64,000 nt of DNA from Cypionkella sp. (GTDB lineage Bacteria; Pseudomonadota; Alphaproteobacteria; Rhodobacterales; Rhodobacteraceae): assembly GCF_030652235.1 (NCBI RefSeq), contig NZ_JAUSBA010000035.1:1-64000 (forward strand). The letters are read 5' to 3'. This document shows positions 42,285 to 51,412 of this stretch, piece after piece (position 1 is the stretch's first letter; each line of letters opens with the position of its first letter). Below the pieces are notes generated by a model. The model saw nothing but the letters and a program-made list of their open reading frames with translations, had not been told where the DNA came from and did no database searches. Made by a program: the position numbers and the translations under genes.

Positions 42285-42736
42285 TCGGGGCCTTTGGCCC
42301 CCAGGCCTCGAATCTCGACGTCAACGGTCACTGCGCCCGCGTCGCGGAATGTCAGTGTCACGGGAAATGTCGCGCCCTTTTCCAGCTTTTGTGTCAATCC
42401 CATCAGCATCGCGTGAAACCCGCCGGGTTCCAGCGCAATCGCACCCTTGGCGGGAACCGACACCGCCATCACATGCGGCATTGACGCGATTCCATCGGTC
42501 ACGACAGTTTCATGTAGCATCGGCATGTCGGCGACTGGGGTTGCAATACTTGTCAGCATGTCCGCCGCAGGGCCGATGTTGCGGATGGTCAGGTAGACGA
42601 CCCCGGGGCGGTCGGTGCCGATAGATGCGCGCGACCAAGGGTTTTCGATTTCGATATTGCCGGCAACAGTCCCACCGCAGGCGAAGGCCTGTGTCGCGGA
42701 CATTAGGGCCATCAGGGCAGGGATCAGGATTTTCAT
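42278..42736 (-). CDS. PCu(A)C periplasmic copper chaperone
   Basis: 152 residues with a signal peptide (ALMALMSATQAFA). The family motif H(M)x10Mx21HxM is visible in MLHETVVTDGIASMPHV and later GFHAMLMGL. PCuAC carries Cu(I) to the oxidase with SCO. It is first in the operon PCuAC-SCO-DUF411. Confidence 0.9.
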   Translation of the reverse strand: MKILIPALMALMSATQAFACGGTVAGNIEIENPWSRASIGTDRPGVVYLTIRNIGPAADMLTSIATPVADMPMLHETVVTDGIASMPHVMAVSVPAKGAIALEPGGFHAMLMGLTQKLEKGATFPVTLTFRDAGAVTVDVEIRGLGAKGPEC

Positions 42737-42908
42737 AGGTGGCTCACATTCTCGATTTCAGATCGGCGGTGCCGCCGCATCGCGTTCAGGGTCAAACAGC
42801 CAGACAGATCGTCCTGCCGCCCTTGCGGCCAGTGTTGATCTCGCAAAGAAGGCCGCCAGATACAGCAACAGCACGCCAAGGCTTGCTCATCCGAACGCCG
42901 TCACCGCC
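42737..42908 (-). other. Gap between the ATPase and PCuAC genes
   Basis: About 170 bases with no gene or hairpin that I can support. It should hold the promoter of the PCuAC operon unless that operon is read through from the ATPase. Confidence 0.3.
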
Positions 42909-45209
42909 TCACCCCTCGCGTTCCGGGTTGAAACGCAATAGGCGCAGGGCATTCAGCGTAACCAGAACCGTCGCGCCGGTATCGGCCAGAATAGCAATCC
43001 AAAGGCCAGTTACCCCCAGCACCGTCGTCACCAGAAACACAGCCTTCAGCCCCAGCGAGATCGTCACGTTCTGGCGAATGTTGCCCATCGCGGCCCGGGC
43101 CAGCCGCACCATCGCCGCCACATCCGTCACCCGGTTGCGCAGAAGGGCGGCAGCAGCGGTTTCCAGCGCTACATCGGTGCCAGAGCCCATCGCCACGCCT
43201 ACTGAAGCCGCCGCCAGCGCGGGCGCATCGTTGATGCCGTCACCCACCATGATGACGCCACCCGATGCGACCATCGCCTTGATCTCGGTGACTTTAGCCT
43301 CGGGCATCAACTCGGCCCGGTGTTCCATCCCCATCAGCCCGGCAATTGCGGCCCCGGTGCGGGCATTGTCGCCTGTCAGCATCACCGAGGTGACGCCCAT
43401 GGCTTTGAGCTGCCGCACCCCCTCGATCGCATCGGCGCGTGGCTCGTCGCGCATGGCGATCATGCCAAGCGCAAGACGCTCGCGGAACACCACGACCACG
43501 GTTTTACCGTCTTCCTCCATCGCCGCCGCGCGCCGGATGCCGAGGCCGTCCAGCGCCTGCATTTCCGCGGCATAACGGGGTGAAGCGACCCAGGCGGGCG
43601 CGCCGCCCACCGTGGCCTCAACGCCCTTGCCGATCAGCGCCTTGGCGCCGGTTGCGGGCAGGGGGGTTACTTTGGCCTCATCGGCGCGGCGCAGGATCGC
43701 CTCGGCCAAGGGATGGCTGGAGCCGGTTTCGATCCCGGCGGCAACGGCCAGAAGTTCGGCCTCGGTCGCGCCCAGCGGGATCACATCGGTGACAGCGGGG
43801 CGGCCGACGGTTAGGGTTCCGGTCTTGTCAAACGCCACGCGGGTGGTGCGGGCTGCGGCCTCAATCACCGCGCCGCCCTTCATCAGGATGCCACGCTTGG
43901 CCCCCGATGACAGGGCCGATGCAATCGACGCGGGCACCGAGATCACCAAGGCACAGGGGCAGCCGATCAGCAGCAAGGCCAGCGCGCGGTAAATCCAGGT
44001 GTTCCAATCCGCGCCCATCGTCAGCGGTGGGATGATCGCCACTAGAACGGCCAACCCGACGATTGCGGGCATGTAGATGCGGCTGAACCGGTCGATGAAG
44101 CGTTCGGTGGGCGCGCGGGCGGTTTCGGCTTCTTCAACTAGCGCGATGATACGAGAGATGGTGTTGTCTTCGGCGGCTTTGGTGACGGTGATCCGCAAGG
44201 CGGCTTCGGTGTTGATTGAGCCTGCAAAAACCGCATCGCCCGGCCTCTTGGTCTTGGGCATGGATTCGCCGGTGACCGGGCTTTCGTCGATGCCGGATGT
44301 GCCCTCGGCAATCTCGCCGTCCGCAGGAATACGGTCGCCGGGGCGAACCAGTACGCGCTGGCCGATTTGCAGTGTGGCGGCGTCTACTTCGCGGGTGGTT
44401 CCGCCTTCCTCAAGGATTGCAGTTTTGGGCACCAGGTCGGCCAAGGCGCGGATTGAGGCGCGGGCGCGGTCGGCGGCGACACCTTCCAGCACCTCGCCCA
44501 CGGCGAACAGGAACACGACCAACGCCGCCTCCTCGGCAGCGCCGATGAACAAGGCACCGATGGCTGCGATGGTCATCAGCGCCTCGATGGTAAAGGGAAT
44601 ACCGGCGCGCAGAGCGGCAAAGGCGCGGACTGCGACGGGGGCAACTCCGATCAGGCAGGCCGCGAAAAAGGCGTAGTAGGCAATGCTTTCTGGGCCAAAG
44701 AGTTTGACCGTCCAGGCGGCGGCCAGCAGAAGGCCGGTGCCGATCACCAGTTTGCCCTTGGCGGTTTGATACCAGCGCTTGTCGCGGTCTTTGGGGTCGG
44801 TCGCATGGGTGTGGCCGGGGCCGCCGTGGCCTGGATCCTGTTTGGCAGCGGTCGCCGCAACCTTGGTTGCCCCGTGATCATGCCCTGCATGTCCGGCGTG
44901 GTCGTGCCCCGCATGATCGTCCGCAGCAGCACTTTCCGCACCCGGCAGCACGAACGCCTTTTTGAGCGCCACGGGGGACCCTTTCGGCGCGATGCCAAAT
45001 CCCAGCTTCTTCACCGTCGCCTCGACCGTGTCGCGTGAGGTTCGGCTGGCGTCCAGCGAGACTGTCAGCCGTTCCGTCATCACGCCGACCTGCACATCCT
45101 GAACCCCCGGCAGCCGGTTCAGCGCAGTGGTGATCTTGGTGGCACAACTGGCGCAATCCATGCCCGTGACGGTCCAGTCACAGCGTTCCCCTGTCTCATT
45201 CGCGCTCAT
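42909..45209 (-). CDS. zntA: Zn/Cd/Pb-type P1B ATPase
   Basis: 766 residues. An N-terminal metal-binding domain has GMDCASC (16-22), followed by a His-rich linker (DDHAGHDHAGHAGHDHG). The membrane metal site is the CPC motif (LLIGCPCALVIS), the phosphorylation site DKTGTLTVG, and the last membrane pair ends GLWIAILADTGATVLV, whose Asp is typical of the Zn/Cd/Pb (ZntA) group rather than copper ATPases. A MerR regulator is divergent. ATG 45209 is chosen over 45251 because the promoter's predicted start lies at about 45254 and AAAGG precedes 45209. Confidence 0.9.
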   Translation of the reverse strand: MSANETGERCDWTVTGMDCASCATKITTALNRLPGVQDVQVGVMTERLTVSLDASRTSRDTVEATVKKLGFGIAPKGSPVALKKAFVLPGAESAAADDHAGHDHAGHAGHDHGATKVAATAAKQDPGHGGPGHTHATDPKDRDKRWYQTAKGKLVIGTGLLLAAAWTVKLFGPESIAYYAFFAACLIGVAPVAVRAFAALRAGIPFTIEALMTIAAIGALFIGAAEEAALVVFLFAVGEVLEGVAADRARASIRALADLVPKTAILEEGGTTREVDAATLQIGQRVLVRPGDRIPADGEIAEGTSGIDESPVTGESMPKTKRPGDAVFAGSINTEAALRITVTKAAEDNTISRIIALVEEAETARAPTERFIDRFSRIYMPAIVGLAVLVAIIPPLTMGADWNTWIYRALALLLIGCPCALVISVPASIASALSSGAKRGILMKGGAVIEAAARTTRVAFDKTGTLTVGRPAVTDVIPLGATEAELLAVAAGIETGSSHPLAEAILRRADEAKVTPLPATGAKALIGKGVEATVGGAPAWVASPRYAAEMQALDGLGIRRAAAMEEDGKTVVVVFRERLALGMIAMRDEPRADAIEGVRQLKAMGVTSVMLTGDNARTGAAIAGLMGMEHRAELMPEAKVTEIKAMVASGGVIMVGDGINDAPALAAASVGVAMGSGTDVALETAAAALLRNRVTDVAAMVRLARAAMGNIRQNVTISLGLKAVFLVTTVLGVTGLWIAILADTGATVLVTLNALRLLRFNPEREG

Positions 45210-45260
45210 CACAACCCTTTCGGCCACCCAAAGGGCGGCGCTTGAATCCATCGAGTCGTG

Positions 45261-45291
45261 GGTATAACTTCTCTAGCAACTAGAGGTTCAA
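45261..45291 (-). promoter_or_regulatory. MerR-type promoter/operator of the P-type ATPase
   Basis: On the minus strand TTGAAC (45286-45291) and TATACC (45261-45266) are 19 bases apart, the long spacing characteristic of MerR activation. Between them CTCTAG-TTG-CTAGAG is an inverted repeat on which the regulator would sit. Confidence 0.8.
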
Positions 45292-45302
45292 GAGGTTTTT
45301 TC

Positions 45303-45743
45303 GTGCTAAGCATCGGAAAGTTGAGCGAGGCCGCAGGCGTCAAGGTGCCGACCATCCGGTATTATGAACAGATCGGGCTTTTGCCCGAGGCGGGCCGGTC
45401 CACCGGCAACCAGCGGCTTTACGGACCTGCGGCGCGCGACCGGCTGGCCTTTATCCGTCACGCCCGCGATCTTGGCTTTCCGCTGGACGCGATCCGCGAT
45501 CTGCTGGGCTTGTCGGACCGTCCCGACCAGCCGTGCGCAGCTGTGGACAGCATCGCCAAGGCGCAGCTTCTGGCCGTTGAAGGCCGGATTGCGCGGCTGA
45601 TGGCGCTGAAATCCGAACTGGAACGCATGATCACGCAATGCGCGGGCGGCAGCGTCGCCGACTGCCGGGTGATCGAATGTCTAGGCAGCCACGCGCATTG
45701 CACCACCGACCATGGCCGCGATCTGGCCGAAGTGTCGGAATGA
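45303..45743 (+). CDS. MerR-family metal-responsive regulator (ZntR/CadR-like)
   Basis: 146 residues from GTG 45303 ([20 protein letters not shown]), with the helix-turn-helix and coiled-coil of the MerR family. Effector ligands are likely the Cys in [10 protein letters not shown] and the Cys/His cluster in [20 protein letters not shown]. That fits Zn/Cd/Pb sensing and the ATPase next door. The stop overlaps the YnfA start by four bases (ATGA). Confidence 0.9.
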   Translation: MLSIGKLSEAAGVKVPTIRYYEQIGLLPEAGRSTGNQRLYGPAARDRLAFIRHARDLGFPLDAIRDLLGLSDRPDQPCAAVDSIAKAQLLAVEGRIARLMALKSELERMITQCAGGSVADCRVIECLGSHAHCTTDHGRDLAEVSE

Positions 45744-46075
45744 CCGCGCTGCCGACGTTGGGCCTGTATGCCTTTGCCGCCCTGGCCGAGATTGCCGGGT
45801 GCTTTGCCTTCTGGGCTTGGGCCCGGCTTGACCGCTCGCCTCTATGGCTGGGGCCGGGCATGATGGCGCTTGCCGTCTTTGCATGGGCATTGACGCGGGT
45901 GGAGGCTGATTTTGCGGGCCGATCCTATGCGGCTTATGGTGGGGTTTATGTCTGCGCTTCGCTGGTCTGGTTGTGGCTGGCCGAGGGCCAGCGTCCCGAC
46001 CGTTGGGATTTGACCGGCGGGGTCATTGTGTTGGTGGGCGCCGCCGTGATCCTGCTTGCGCCGCGGGGGGCGTGA
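45740..46075 (+). CDS. YnfA/UPF0060-family membrane protein
   Basis: 111 residues, four membrane segments. [35 protein letters not shown] and the ending [18 protein letters not shown] match the UPF0060 (YnfA) family of small SMR-like membrane proteins, whose role is not fixed. It is translationally coupled to the MerR gene, which suggests a metal- or stress-related job. Confidence 0.88.
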   Translation: MTALPTLGLYAFAALAEIAGCFAFWAWARLDRSPLWLGPGMMALAVFAWALTRVEADFAGRSYAAYGGVYVCASLVWLWLAEGQRPDRWDLTGGVIVLVGAAVILLAPRGA

Positions 46076-46111
46076 AGCCGTAAATCTTGATGCCTTCCAG
46101 ACAACCGCCTC

Positions 46112-47416
46112 TCACAGCTTGGGCCATCGCCGGTGCAACCCGTCGATCACCAGCGCGTGGCGATTGCCCACTGCATGTTCCCGCATGTGCGGATGATCGG
46201 GGGCCAGATCCGGGTGATCATGCACGATCTCTACCGGATCGTGCGAGGGCCAAAGGTGGATCACCGCGATCATCGCAACCGCGCCCAATGCTGCCAGACC
46301 TAAGGCGGCGGTGGTCAGGCTGAAGGCCGCGCCAAGCCAGCCTGCCAGCGGATAGGTCACCAGCCAAGCCGCGTGCGACAGGGCAAATTGCGCGGCGAAC
46401 ACTGCCGGGCGATCTTCCTCACGGGATGATCGGTTCAGGATGCGGCCAATCGGAGTTTGTGTGAACGAAAACCCGAACCCGATAACTGCCCACAGCAGCA
46501 GCAGCCCGGCAAGCCCCGTCGCTAGCGGCGTGATGGCAACCCCGGCCACCATCAGACCCGCGCCGGTTATCATTACCGGGCGGTCCGGGATCCGTTCAAG
46601 GATGCGTGGAAGCAGGAATGCCGCGACAATCGACCCGGCACCAAACGCGGCAAAGGCCAGCGCCACTTGCGGTGCGCCCAACCCCAGACCGGCCTGCACC
46701 AGCACCACCGTGTTGACGTAAATCATCGCGCCTGCCGCCGCGACCGCCATTTCCATAACCATCAAACCACGCAGGCGCGGTGTGGCCAGATAAATGCGGA
46801 TGCCCTTGGTGGTCGAGGCCCAGAAGTGACCGGGTTCCGATACTGTTCGGGCCGGAAGGGTGACGGTGACAACCAGAAAGGCTGACCCGACAAATCCCGC
46901 CACGGTGCCTCCGAACAATACCGGAAAGCTGACCACGGTCAAAAATGCTGCCGCCAGCATCGGGCTCAGCAGTTGTTCCAGATCTTCGGCCAACCGCAGC
47001 AGCGACAGCGCGTTGGTGTAGTCTTTCTCCTCAGGCAGAACATCTGGGATCGTCGCCTGAAACGCCGGGGTAAAGCCTGCCGATGCCGCTTGCAGGAAGA
47101 AGATCAGCACATAAATTTGCCAGACCTCGGTCACAAACGGCAAAAACAGCACGACGCCGGCGCGGATCAGGTCCAGCGTCACCAGAAATGCGCGGCGTGG
47201 CAGGCGTTCGGCCAATGCGGCGGCAATCGGGGCCAGCGTGACATAGGCGATCATCTTGATCGCCAGCGCCGTGCCCAGCACCAGTCCGGCATTCTTGCCC
47301 GCCAGTTGCCATGCCAGCAGGCCAAGAGCAACGGTGGCAAGGCCGGTGCCGACAAGGGCAATCACCTGTGCGGCAAACAGGTGGCGGAAGGTGCGGTTGG
47401 CAAGAACGCTGAGCAT
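46112..47416 (-). CDS. MFS transporter with a His-rich tail
   Basis: 434 residues, twelve membrane segments. The MFS loop is visible (APIAAALAERLPRRAFLVTL), and TQTPIGRILNRSSREEDRPA lies in the second half. The C-terminal cytoplasmic tail is rich in His (WPSHDPVEIVHDHPDLAPDH), suggesting metal binding. It is third in the operon CsoR-CDF-MFS, 24 bases after the CDF stop, so a Ni/Co/Zn efflux role is likely. A decayed duplicate of its last third lies at 40623-41000. Confidence 0.87.
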   Translation of the reverse strand: MLSVLANRTFRHLFAAQVIALVGTGLATVALGLLAWQLAGKNAGLVLGTALAIKMIAYVTLAPIAAALAERLPRRAFLVTLDLIRAGVVLFLPFVTEVWQIYVLIFFLQAASAGFTPAFQATIPDVLPEEKDYTNALSLLRLAEDLEQLLSPMLAAAFLTVVSFPVLFGGTVAGFVGSAFLVVTVTLPARTVSEPGHFWASTTKGIRIYLATPRLRGLMVMEMAVAAAGAMIYVNTVVLVQAGLGLGAPQVALAFAAFGAGSIVAAFLLPRILERIPDRPVMITGAGLMVAGVAITPLATGLAGLLLLWAVIGFGFSFTQTPIGRILNRSSREEDRPAVFAAQFALSHAAWLVTYPLAGWLGAAFSLTTAALGLAALGAVAMIAVIHLWPSHDPVEIVHDHPDLAPDHPHMREHAVGNRHALVIDGLHRRWPKL

Positions 47417-47440
47417 CGGGTCTGCTTTCGGAGATAAAGG

Positions 47441-48787
47441 TCAGTGCTCGCCGTGGCCTTCGGGTTCGGCCATGTGGAATACTATGTCAAGGGATTTGCC
47501 CCCGGCGTGCAACACCAGGCGGGCGTCAAATTGATGCGGCTCGGCAGGCGCATCGGCGCTTTGCAGGCAGTGGTGGTCGTCGGGCGCGGGCAGCAGGAAC
47601 AGGGTTTCGGGGCCCGTCGGTCGGTCGATGATCACCATCGCCGACAGCCCTTCGGTGTGGCGGGTGATGGTCAGGCGCATCCGCTCGCCCTGCGGCGTGT
47701 CAACGATTTCCAACACGCCATCGGCCAGATCGCAGGCCACCACGAAGGGGTCGGGCGCGTGGTGGTGGCCGTGGGCCACGGGGCGGGCCACAGGATCGCC
47801 GCTCGCAGGGGCCTCGATGCGGATGCTCACTTGGCTCAGCACCGGCAAATGCTCGAACAGTTCCGCCTTCATCGCAGCCACGATGACTTGCGCCTCGGCC
47901 ACTGTCACCTTCTCGTCCAGATGCACCGACATTTCAGCATGAAGTTTGTGGCCGAGCCAGCGCGCCTGCACCGCATGCACGCCGATTACGCCCGGCACAT
48001 GTGCGGCAGCGTGGTCGATCTCGTCCAAAATGCCCGGCTCCACCCCGTCCAGCATCCGCGTCAGCACGGAGCGCGCCGATTGCCAGACGATGCCGAAGAT
48101 GGCGAGCGTAATCAGCAGGCCGACAATCGGGTCGGCAAGTGGAAAGCCGAGCCAGACCCCAATAGCCCCCAGCACGACGGCCAAGCTGGTAAAGCCGTCA
48201 GTGCGGGCGTGGTAGCCATCGGCGATCAGGGCCGCGCTGGAGATTTCGCGCCCCACGCGGATGCGGAAGACTGCGACCACCTCGTTGCCGATGAAACCGA
48301 TCAAGCCTGCGGCAATCACCCAGCCTAGATAAGTGATTGGTTGCGGATTGAACAGACGGTTGATGGATTCGTAGCCTGCAAACAGTGCCGAGAACAGGAT
48401 GATCCCGACGATGATCAGGCCAGCAAGGTCTTCGACCCTGCCCAATCCGTAGGTAAAAGTGCGGCTCGGTTTGCGGCGGGCGAGCATGAAGGCCACCCAC
48501 AACGGGATCGCAGTGACGGCATCGCCGACGTTGTGGATCGTGTCGGCCAGCAGCGCGACCGATCCGGAAATCAGCACGATGACGATCTGCGCCGCTGCCG
48601 TGAGCGCCAGCAGGACAAACGACCATTTGATTGCCCAGATCCCGCGCGACGTGGTAGCAATCGTTGCGTCGACCACGCCGTGGGTGTGACCATGGCCACC
48701 TTCGGTCTCGCCATGGGGGTGGCCATGTCCGGCAAAACTTTGTCCGCTCTTGCCAAAGCCGAACCAGTCGAGAATCGCGTCGCGCAT
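47441..48787 (-). CDS. CDF-family metal efflux protein with a long C-terminal extension
   Basis: 448 residues; typical CDF proteins have about 300. An N-terminal His-rich tag (GHGHPHGETEGGHGHTHG) is followed by six membrane segments with the metal site HNVGD in segment 2 and HARTD in segment 5, and a cytoplasmic CDF domain to about residue 310. A further 140 residues contain HGHHHAPD, DDHHCLQS and a final HGEH, probably an extra metal-binding sensor domain. Being coupled to a CsoR/RcnR-type repressor it is likely a DmeF-like Co/Ni/Zn exporter. Confidence 0.88.
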   Translation of the reverse strand: MRDAILDWFGFGKSGQSFAGHGHPHGETEGGHGHTHGVVDATIATTSRGIWAIKWSFVLLALTAAAQIVIVLISGSVALLADTIHNVGDAVTAIPLWVAFMLARRKPSRTFTYGLGRVEDLAGLIIVGIILFSALFAGYESINRLFNPQPITYLGWVIAAGLIGFIGNEVVAVFRIRVGREISSAALIADGYHARTDGFTSLAVVLGAIGVWLGFPLADPIVGLLITLAIFGIVWQSARSVLTRMLDGVEPGILDEIDHAAAHVPGVIGVHAVQARWLGHKLHAEMSVHLDEKVTVAEAQVIVAAMKAELFEHLPVLSQVSIRIEAPASGDPVARPVAHGHHHAPDPFVVACDLADGVLEIVDTPQGERMRLTITRHTEGLSAMVIIDRPTGPETLFLLPAPDDHHCLQSADAPAEPHQFDARLVLHAGGKSLDIVFHMAEPEGHGEH

Positions 48788-48794
48788 TTTGGCC

Positions 48795-49073
48795 TCACAG
48801 GTATTTGGTGATCAGTTTGAATTCTTCGACTTGGGTGCGCTGGTCACGGGGCAGCGGGCCGGTGATGTCTTCCAAGCAATGGTCGATGTGATCGTGGATC
48901 AGGGCCTTCTTGGCCTGAGCGACGGCCTTCTCGACCGCCTGCAACTGCTGCGCCACGTCTAGGCAGGGACGGCCCGCCTCCAGCATCTCGATGATTGATT
49001 TCAGGTGACCATCCGCCCGTTTGAGGCGGTTGATGATGTCAGGGTGGGAGGTGTGGGATGCTGAGTCTGCCAT
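48795..49073 (-). CDS. CsoR/RcnR-family metal-responsive repressor
   Basis: 92 residues of the all-helical DUF156 fold (IINRLKRADGHLKSIIEMLE, AQQLQAVEKAVAQAKKALIH). The ligand positions are Cys37, His62 and Cys66, spaced as in Cu(I)-binding CsoR; RcnR has His at the last of these. The neighbouring CDF exporter however suggests Co/Ni/Zn, as for DmeR. The gene is first of the operon CsoR-CDF-MFS, eight bases before the CDF start. A G-tract operator lies just upstream. Confidence 0.9.
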   Translation of the reverse strand: MADSASHTSHPDIINRLKRADGHLKSIIEMLEAGRPCLDVAQQLQAVEKAVAQAKKALIHDHIDHCLEDITGPLPRDQRTQVEEFKLITKYL

Positions 49074-49083
49074 TTAATACACC

Positions 49084-49102
49084 TATCCCCCTGGAGGGGA
49101 TA
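49084..49102. promoter_or_regulatory. CsoR/RcnR-type operator
   Basis: TATCCCC-CTGGA-GGGGATA is a 19-base inverted repeat with G/C tracts, typical of this repressor family, about ten bases upstream of the repressor start. Confidence 0.8.
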
Positions 49103-49294
49103 AGTTCAAGCAGCAATTTCTGTCGCATCCTGACAAACTGCGGCCACATCAGCAGATTCTGGCCATTGCACATACGCGTCGGATTGCATTTGACCACGGT
49201 TTTCGATACTTTCCTCTCCAAGAGGCCCTGATGGGCGATGATAGGGCTTTAACGGTGCGAGTGAAGACGCCGTGGAGCGAAGAGGCGGCGGGCA

Positions 49295-49651
49295 ATGACA
49301 GTGGAATGGATCAGCGGAGCAATGCGGCGGGTGTTTGCCATGCTGACGCTCTGCGCGTTCATTGTTGCGCCCATGATCATAGCTGCAACGCATGGGCCCG
49401 GATTGCCGTCAGACAGTGTGCAGGCCGCCGAACCTCTGCAACACGGCCATTCGCATCCCGAACCCGAGCCGGGTCAGACTGGCGTTGGTCATGACGCAAC
49501 CGATCATGAACACCCCACGCAAGTCGTGCTAACCCAAGGCAGTGATGCCATTTCGGAGTTCAGCGCATTGCATATCGGGATTTCCGATGTTTCGGCGGGA
49601 ACTCTGGTGTCATCAGGGCTGAGGCGACCACCGAGAGACAGCATCGTCTGA
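49295..49651 (+). CDS. Small exported His-rich protein
   Basis: 118 residues with a signal peptide (FAMLTLCAFIVAPMIIA) and a short acidic, His-rich stretch (QHGHSHPEPEPGQTGVGHDA, TDHEHPTQ) that could hold metal in the periplasm. It ends RRPPRDSIV. No named family; similar small genes occur before HupE/UreJ genes in related bacteria as I recall. The HupE gene follows by 47 bases. Confidence 0.7.
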   Translation: MTVEWISGAMRRVFAMLTLCAFIVAPMIIAATHGPGLPSDSVQAAEPLQHGHSHPEPEPGQTGVGHDATDHEHPTQVVLTQGSDAISEFSALHIGISDVSAGTLVSSGLRRPPRDSIV

Positions 49652-49698
49652 TCGGCCTTCGGCCCTGACGATAGCTGCACTCAATCAAGGACAAACCA

Positions 49699-50427
49699 AT
49701 GACAAATTTTCCACGCACCCGATGGGTCGCGGGGGCATCGTCCCATAAGGCGATGTTTCTGCTGATCTTGTCAGGGCTGCTTATGCTCTGGGCCGAAGCC
49801 GCCCTGGCCCATGCCGTTACTCTGGGCGACAAGGGCTATATTCAGGAAGTCACTGGGGTGAAGATCATCCCGTTCCTGTATCTGGGAGCCAAGCACATGG
49901 TGACCGGATATGACCATATCCTGTTCCTTTTCGGGGTGATCTTTTTCCTTTACGGAATGAAGCACATCGCGGGCTATGTCAGCTTGTTCGCTATCGGCCA
50001 CTCCACCACGATGCTGGCGGGCGTCTACTTCAACTTCGGCATCAACAGCTATGTGATTGACGCGATCATCGGGTTTTCGGTGGTTTACAAGGCTCTCGAC
50101 AATCTGGGGGCGTTCCCGCTGTGGTTCGGGTTCCAGCCCAACACCAAGGCCGCGACGCTGATTTTCGGGTTTCTGCACGGGTTTGGTCTGTCGTCGAAGA
50201 TTATCAACTACAACATCTCGCCCGACGGGCTGGTGCCGAACCTGTTGGCATTTAACGTGGGCGTCGAAGTGGGGCAGATCATAGCCCTTTCCGCGATCCT
50301 GATCATAATGAATCGCTGGCGCACCACCCCGTCTTTCGCGCGGCAGGCCTATGCCGTGAACATTGTCATGATGACGGCTGGCTTTGTGCTGATGGGTTAT
50401 CAGCTCGCCGGCCTCGCCCTTGCCTGA
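49699..50427 (+). CDS. HupE/UreJ-family membrane protein
   Basis: 242 residues, signal or first membrane segment then six more. The HupE/UreJ_2 region has GAKHMVTGYDHILFLFGVIF and IGHSTTMLAG, and HGFGLSSKI, whose His residues are candidate metal ligands. HupE/UreJ proteins transport nickel or cobalt for hydrogenase or urease; neither enzyme is in this window. With the His-rich protein before and the anchored protein after, it forms a metal-uptake or -sensing set. Confidence 0.85.
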   Translation: MTNFPRTRWVAGASSHKAMFLLILSGLLMLWAEAALAHAVTLGDKGYIQEVTGVKIIPFLYLGAKHMVTGYDHILFLFGVIFFLYGMKHIAGYVSLFAIGHSTTMLAGVYFNFGINSYVIDAIIGFSVVYKALDNLGAFPLWFGFQPNTKAATLIFGFLHGFGLSSKIINYNISPDGLVPNLLAFNVGVEVGQIIALSAILIIMNRWRTTPSFARQAYAVNIVMMTAGFVLMGYQLAGLALA

Positions 50428-50443
50428 ACATTGGAGATATTCC

Positions 50444-51307
50444 ATGCAACCTCAACGTTTCGATATCCACAAAGCTCCCTTGACGCCCCTTCGTGCCGAG
50501 CCGCGCCACGCCGCACCACAGGGCGGGGCCGGTCACATTCAGGGGGTCGATGCAACCTCTGGCGGGCTGGTCCGCAGCACGCTTTTCGCCGGGGGGGCGG
50601 CGCTTGTGATCCTGACCCTGTTCTATCTGCCCGCCGAATACGGGGTCGACCCGACCGGTGTCGGGGGGCTTCTTGGCCTGACCGAGATGGGCGACATCAA
50701 GCAGCAGCTTTATGGCGAGGCGGCAGCCCAAGACGCGGCGGCGACGGAGATTGCAACCGCACCGGAGGAAAATGCGGAACCCGGAGATGTGGCGGCACGC
50801 CTCGACCGGATCGACGCCCAGCTGCAACAGATTGCAGCCGTCATCGGCGCAGACATTGCAACCGCTTCGGTCGCTCAGGCGGAGGCGATGCCCGAAGCTG
50901 TGGCCAGCATCGCTCCCGTGCCCGATGCTGAACCCGCGGCCATTGGACCAGAGGCGGCAGCGCTACCTGTGGATGCGGGCGACGCTGCGGCATGGCGGGA
51001 TGAGATGGTGTTCACACTCGCGCCTTCGGAGGCCAAGGAAATCAAGCTGGTGATGGCCGCAGGTGATGTGGCCAACTTTGAATGGGTCTCCGAAGGTGGC
51101 GGGGTGAACTATACCCAGCACGGTGACGATGGTGGCGCAAACGAAGTCCGGTTCGAGGATGGTCGCGCAGCGCCTGGACAGGATGGCACCATGGCCGCCC
51201 CCTTTGCGGGCAACCATGGCTGGTTCTGGCGCAATCGAGGAGAGGCCCCGGTGACAGTGACGCTGCGGGTGGGCGGTGTGTATTCTCAGATGATAGAAGT
51301 CGAGTGA
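50444..51307 (+). CDS. Membrane-anchored periplasmic protein of the HupE set
   Basis: 287 residues. The N-terminal segment is cytoplasmic (about 45 residues), one membrane segment follows (STLFAGGAALVILTLFYLP), and an acidic Ala-rich region leads to a C-terminal periplasmic domain of about 110 residues (EMVFTLAPSEAKEIKLVM, EWVSEGGGVNYTQHGDD, HGWFWRNRGEAPVTVTLRV) that looks like an all-beta cupin-like fold. It follows HupE by 16 bases, so a shared role in metal handling is likely. Family not named with certainty. Confidence 0.75.
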   Translation: MQPQRFDIHKAPLTPLRAEPRHAAPQGGAGHIQGVDATSGGLVRSTLFAGGAALVILTLFYLPAEYGVDPTGVGGLLGLTEMGDIKQQLYGEAAAQDAAATEIATAPEENAEPGDVAARLDRIDAQLQQIAAVIGADIATASVAQAEAMPEAVASIAPVPDAEPAAIGPEAAALPVDAGDAAAWRDEMVFTLAPSEAKEIKLVMAAGDVANFEWVSEGGGVNYTQHGDDGGANEVRFEDGRAAPGQDGTMAAPFAGNHGWFWRNRGEAPVTVTLRVGGVYSQMIEVE

Positions 51308-51322
51308 CCGCCCGCTGAAGTC

Positions 51323-51358
51323 ATCAGGTCGGAGGCAAGGAGTAGCCCCCGATCTGAT
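51323..51358. terminator. Hairpin between convergent operons
   Basis: ATCAGGTCGG (51323-51332) pairs at nine of ten positions with CCGATCTGAT (51349-51358). It lies between the HupE set and the GntR gene. Confidence 0.5.
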
Positions 51359-51412
51359 CAATATGTTATGACAACACGACACTGCGTCAACATGACAAGG
51401 CAGTGGACGCCC

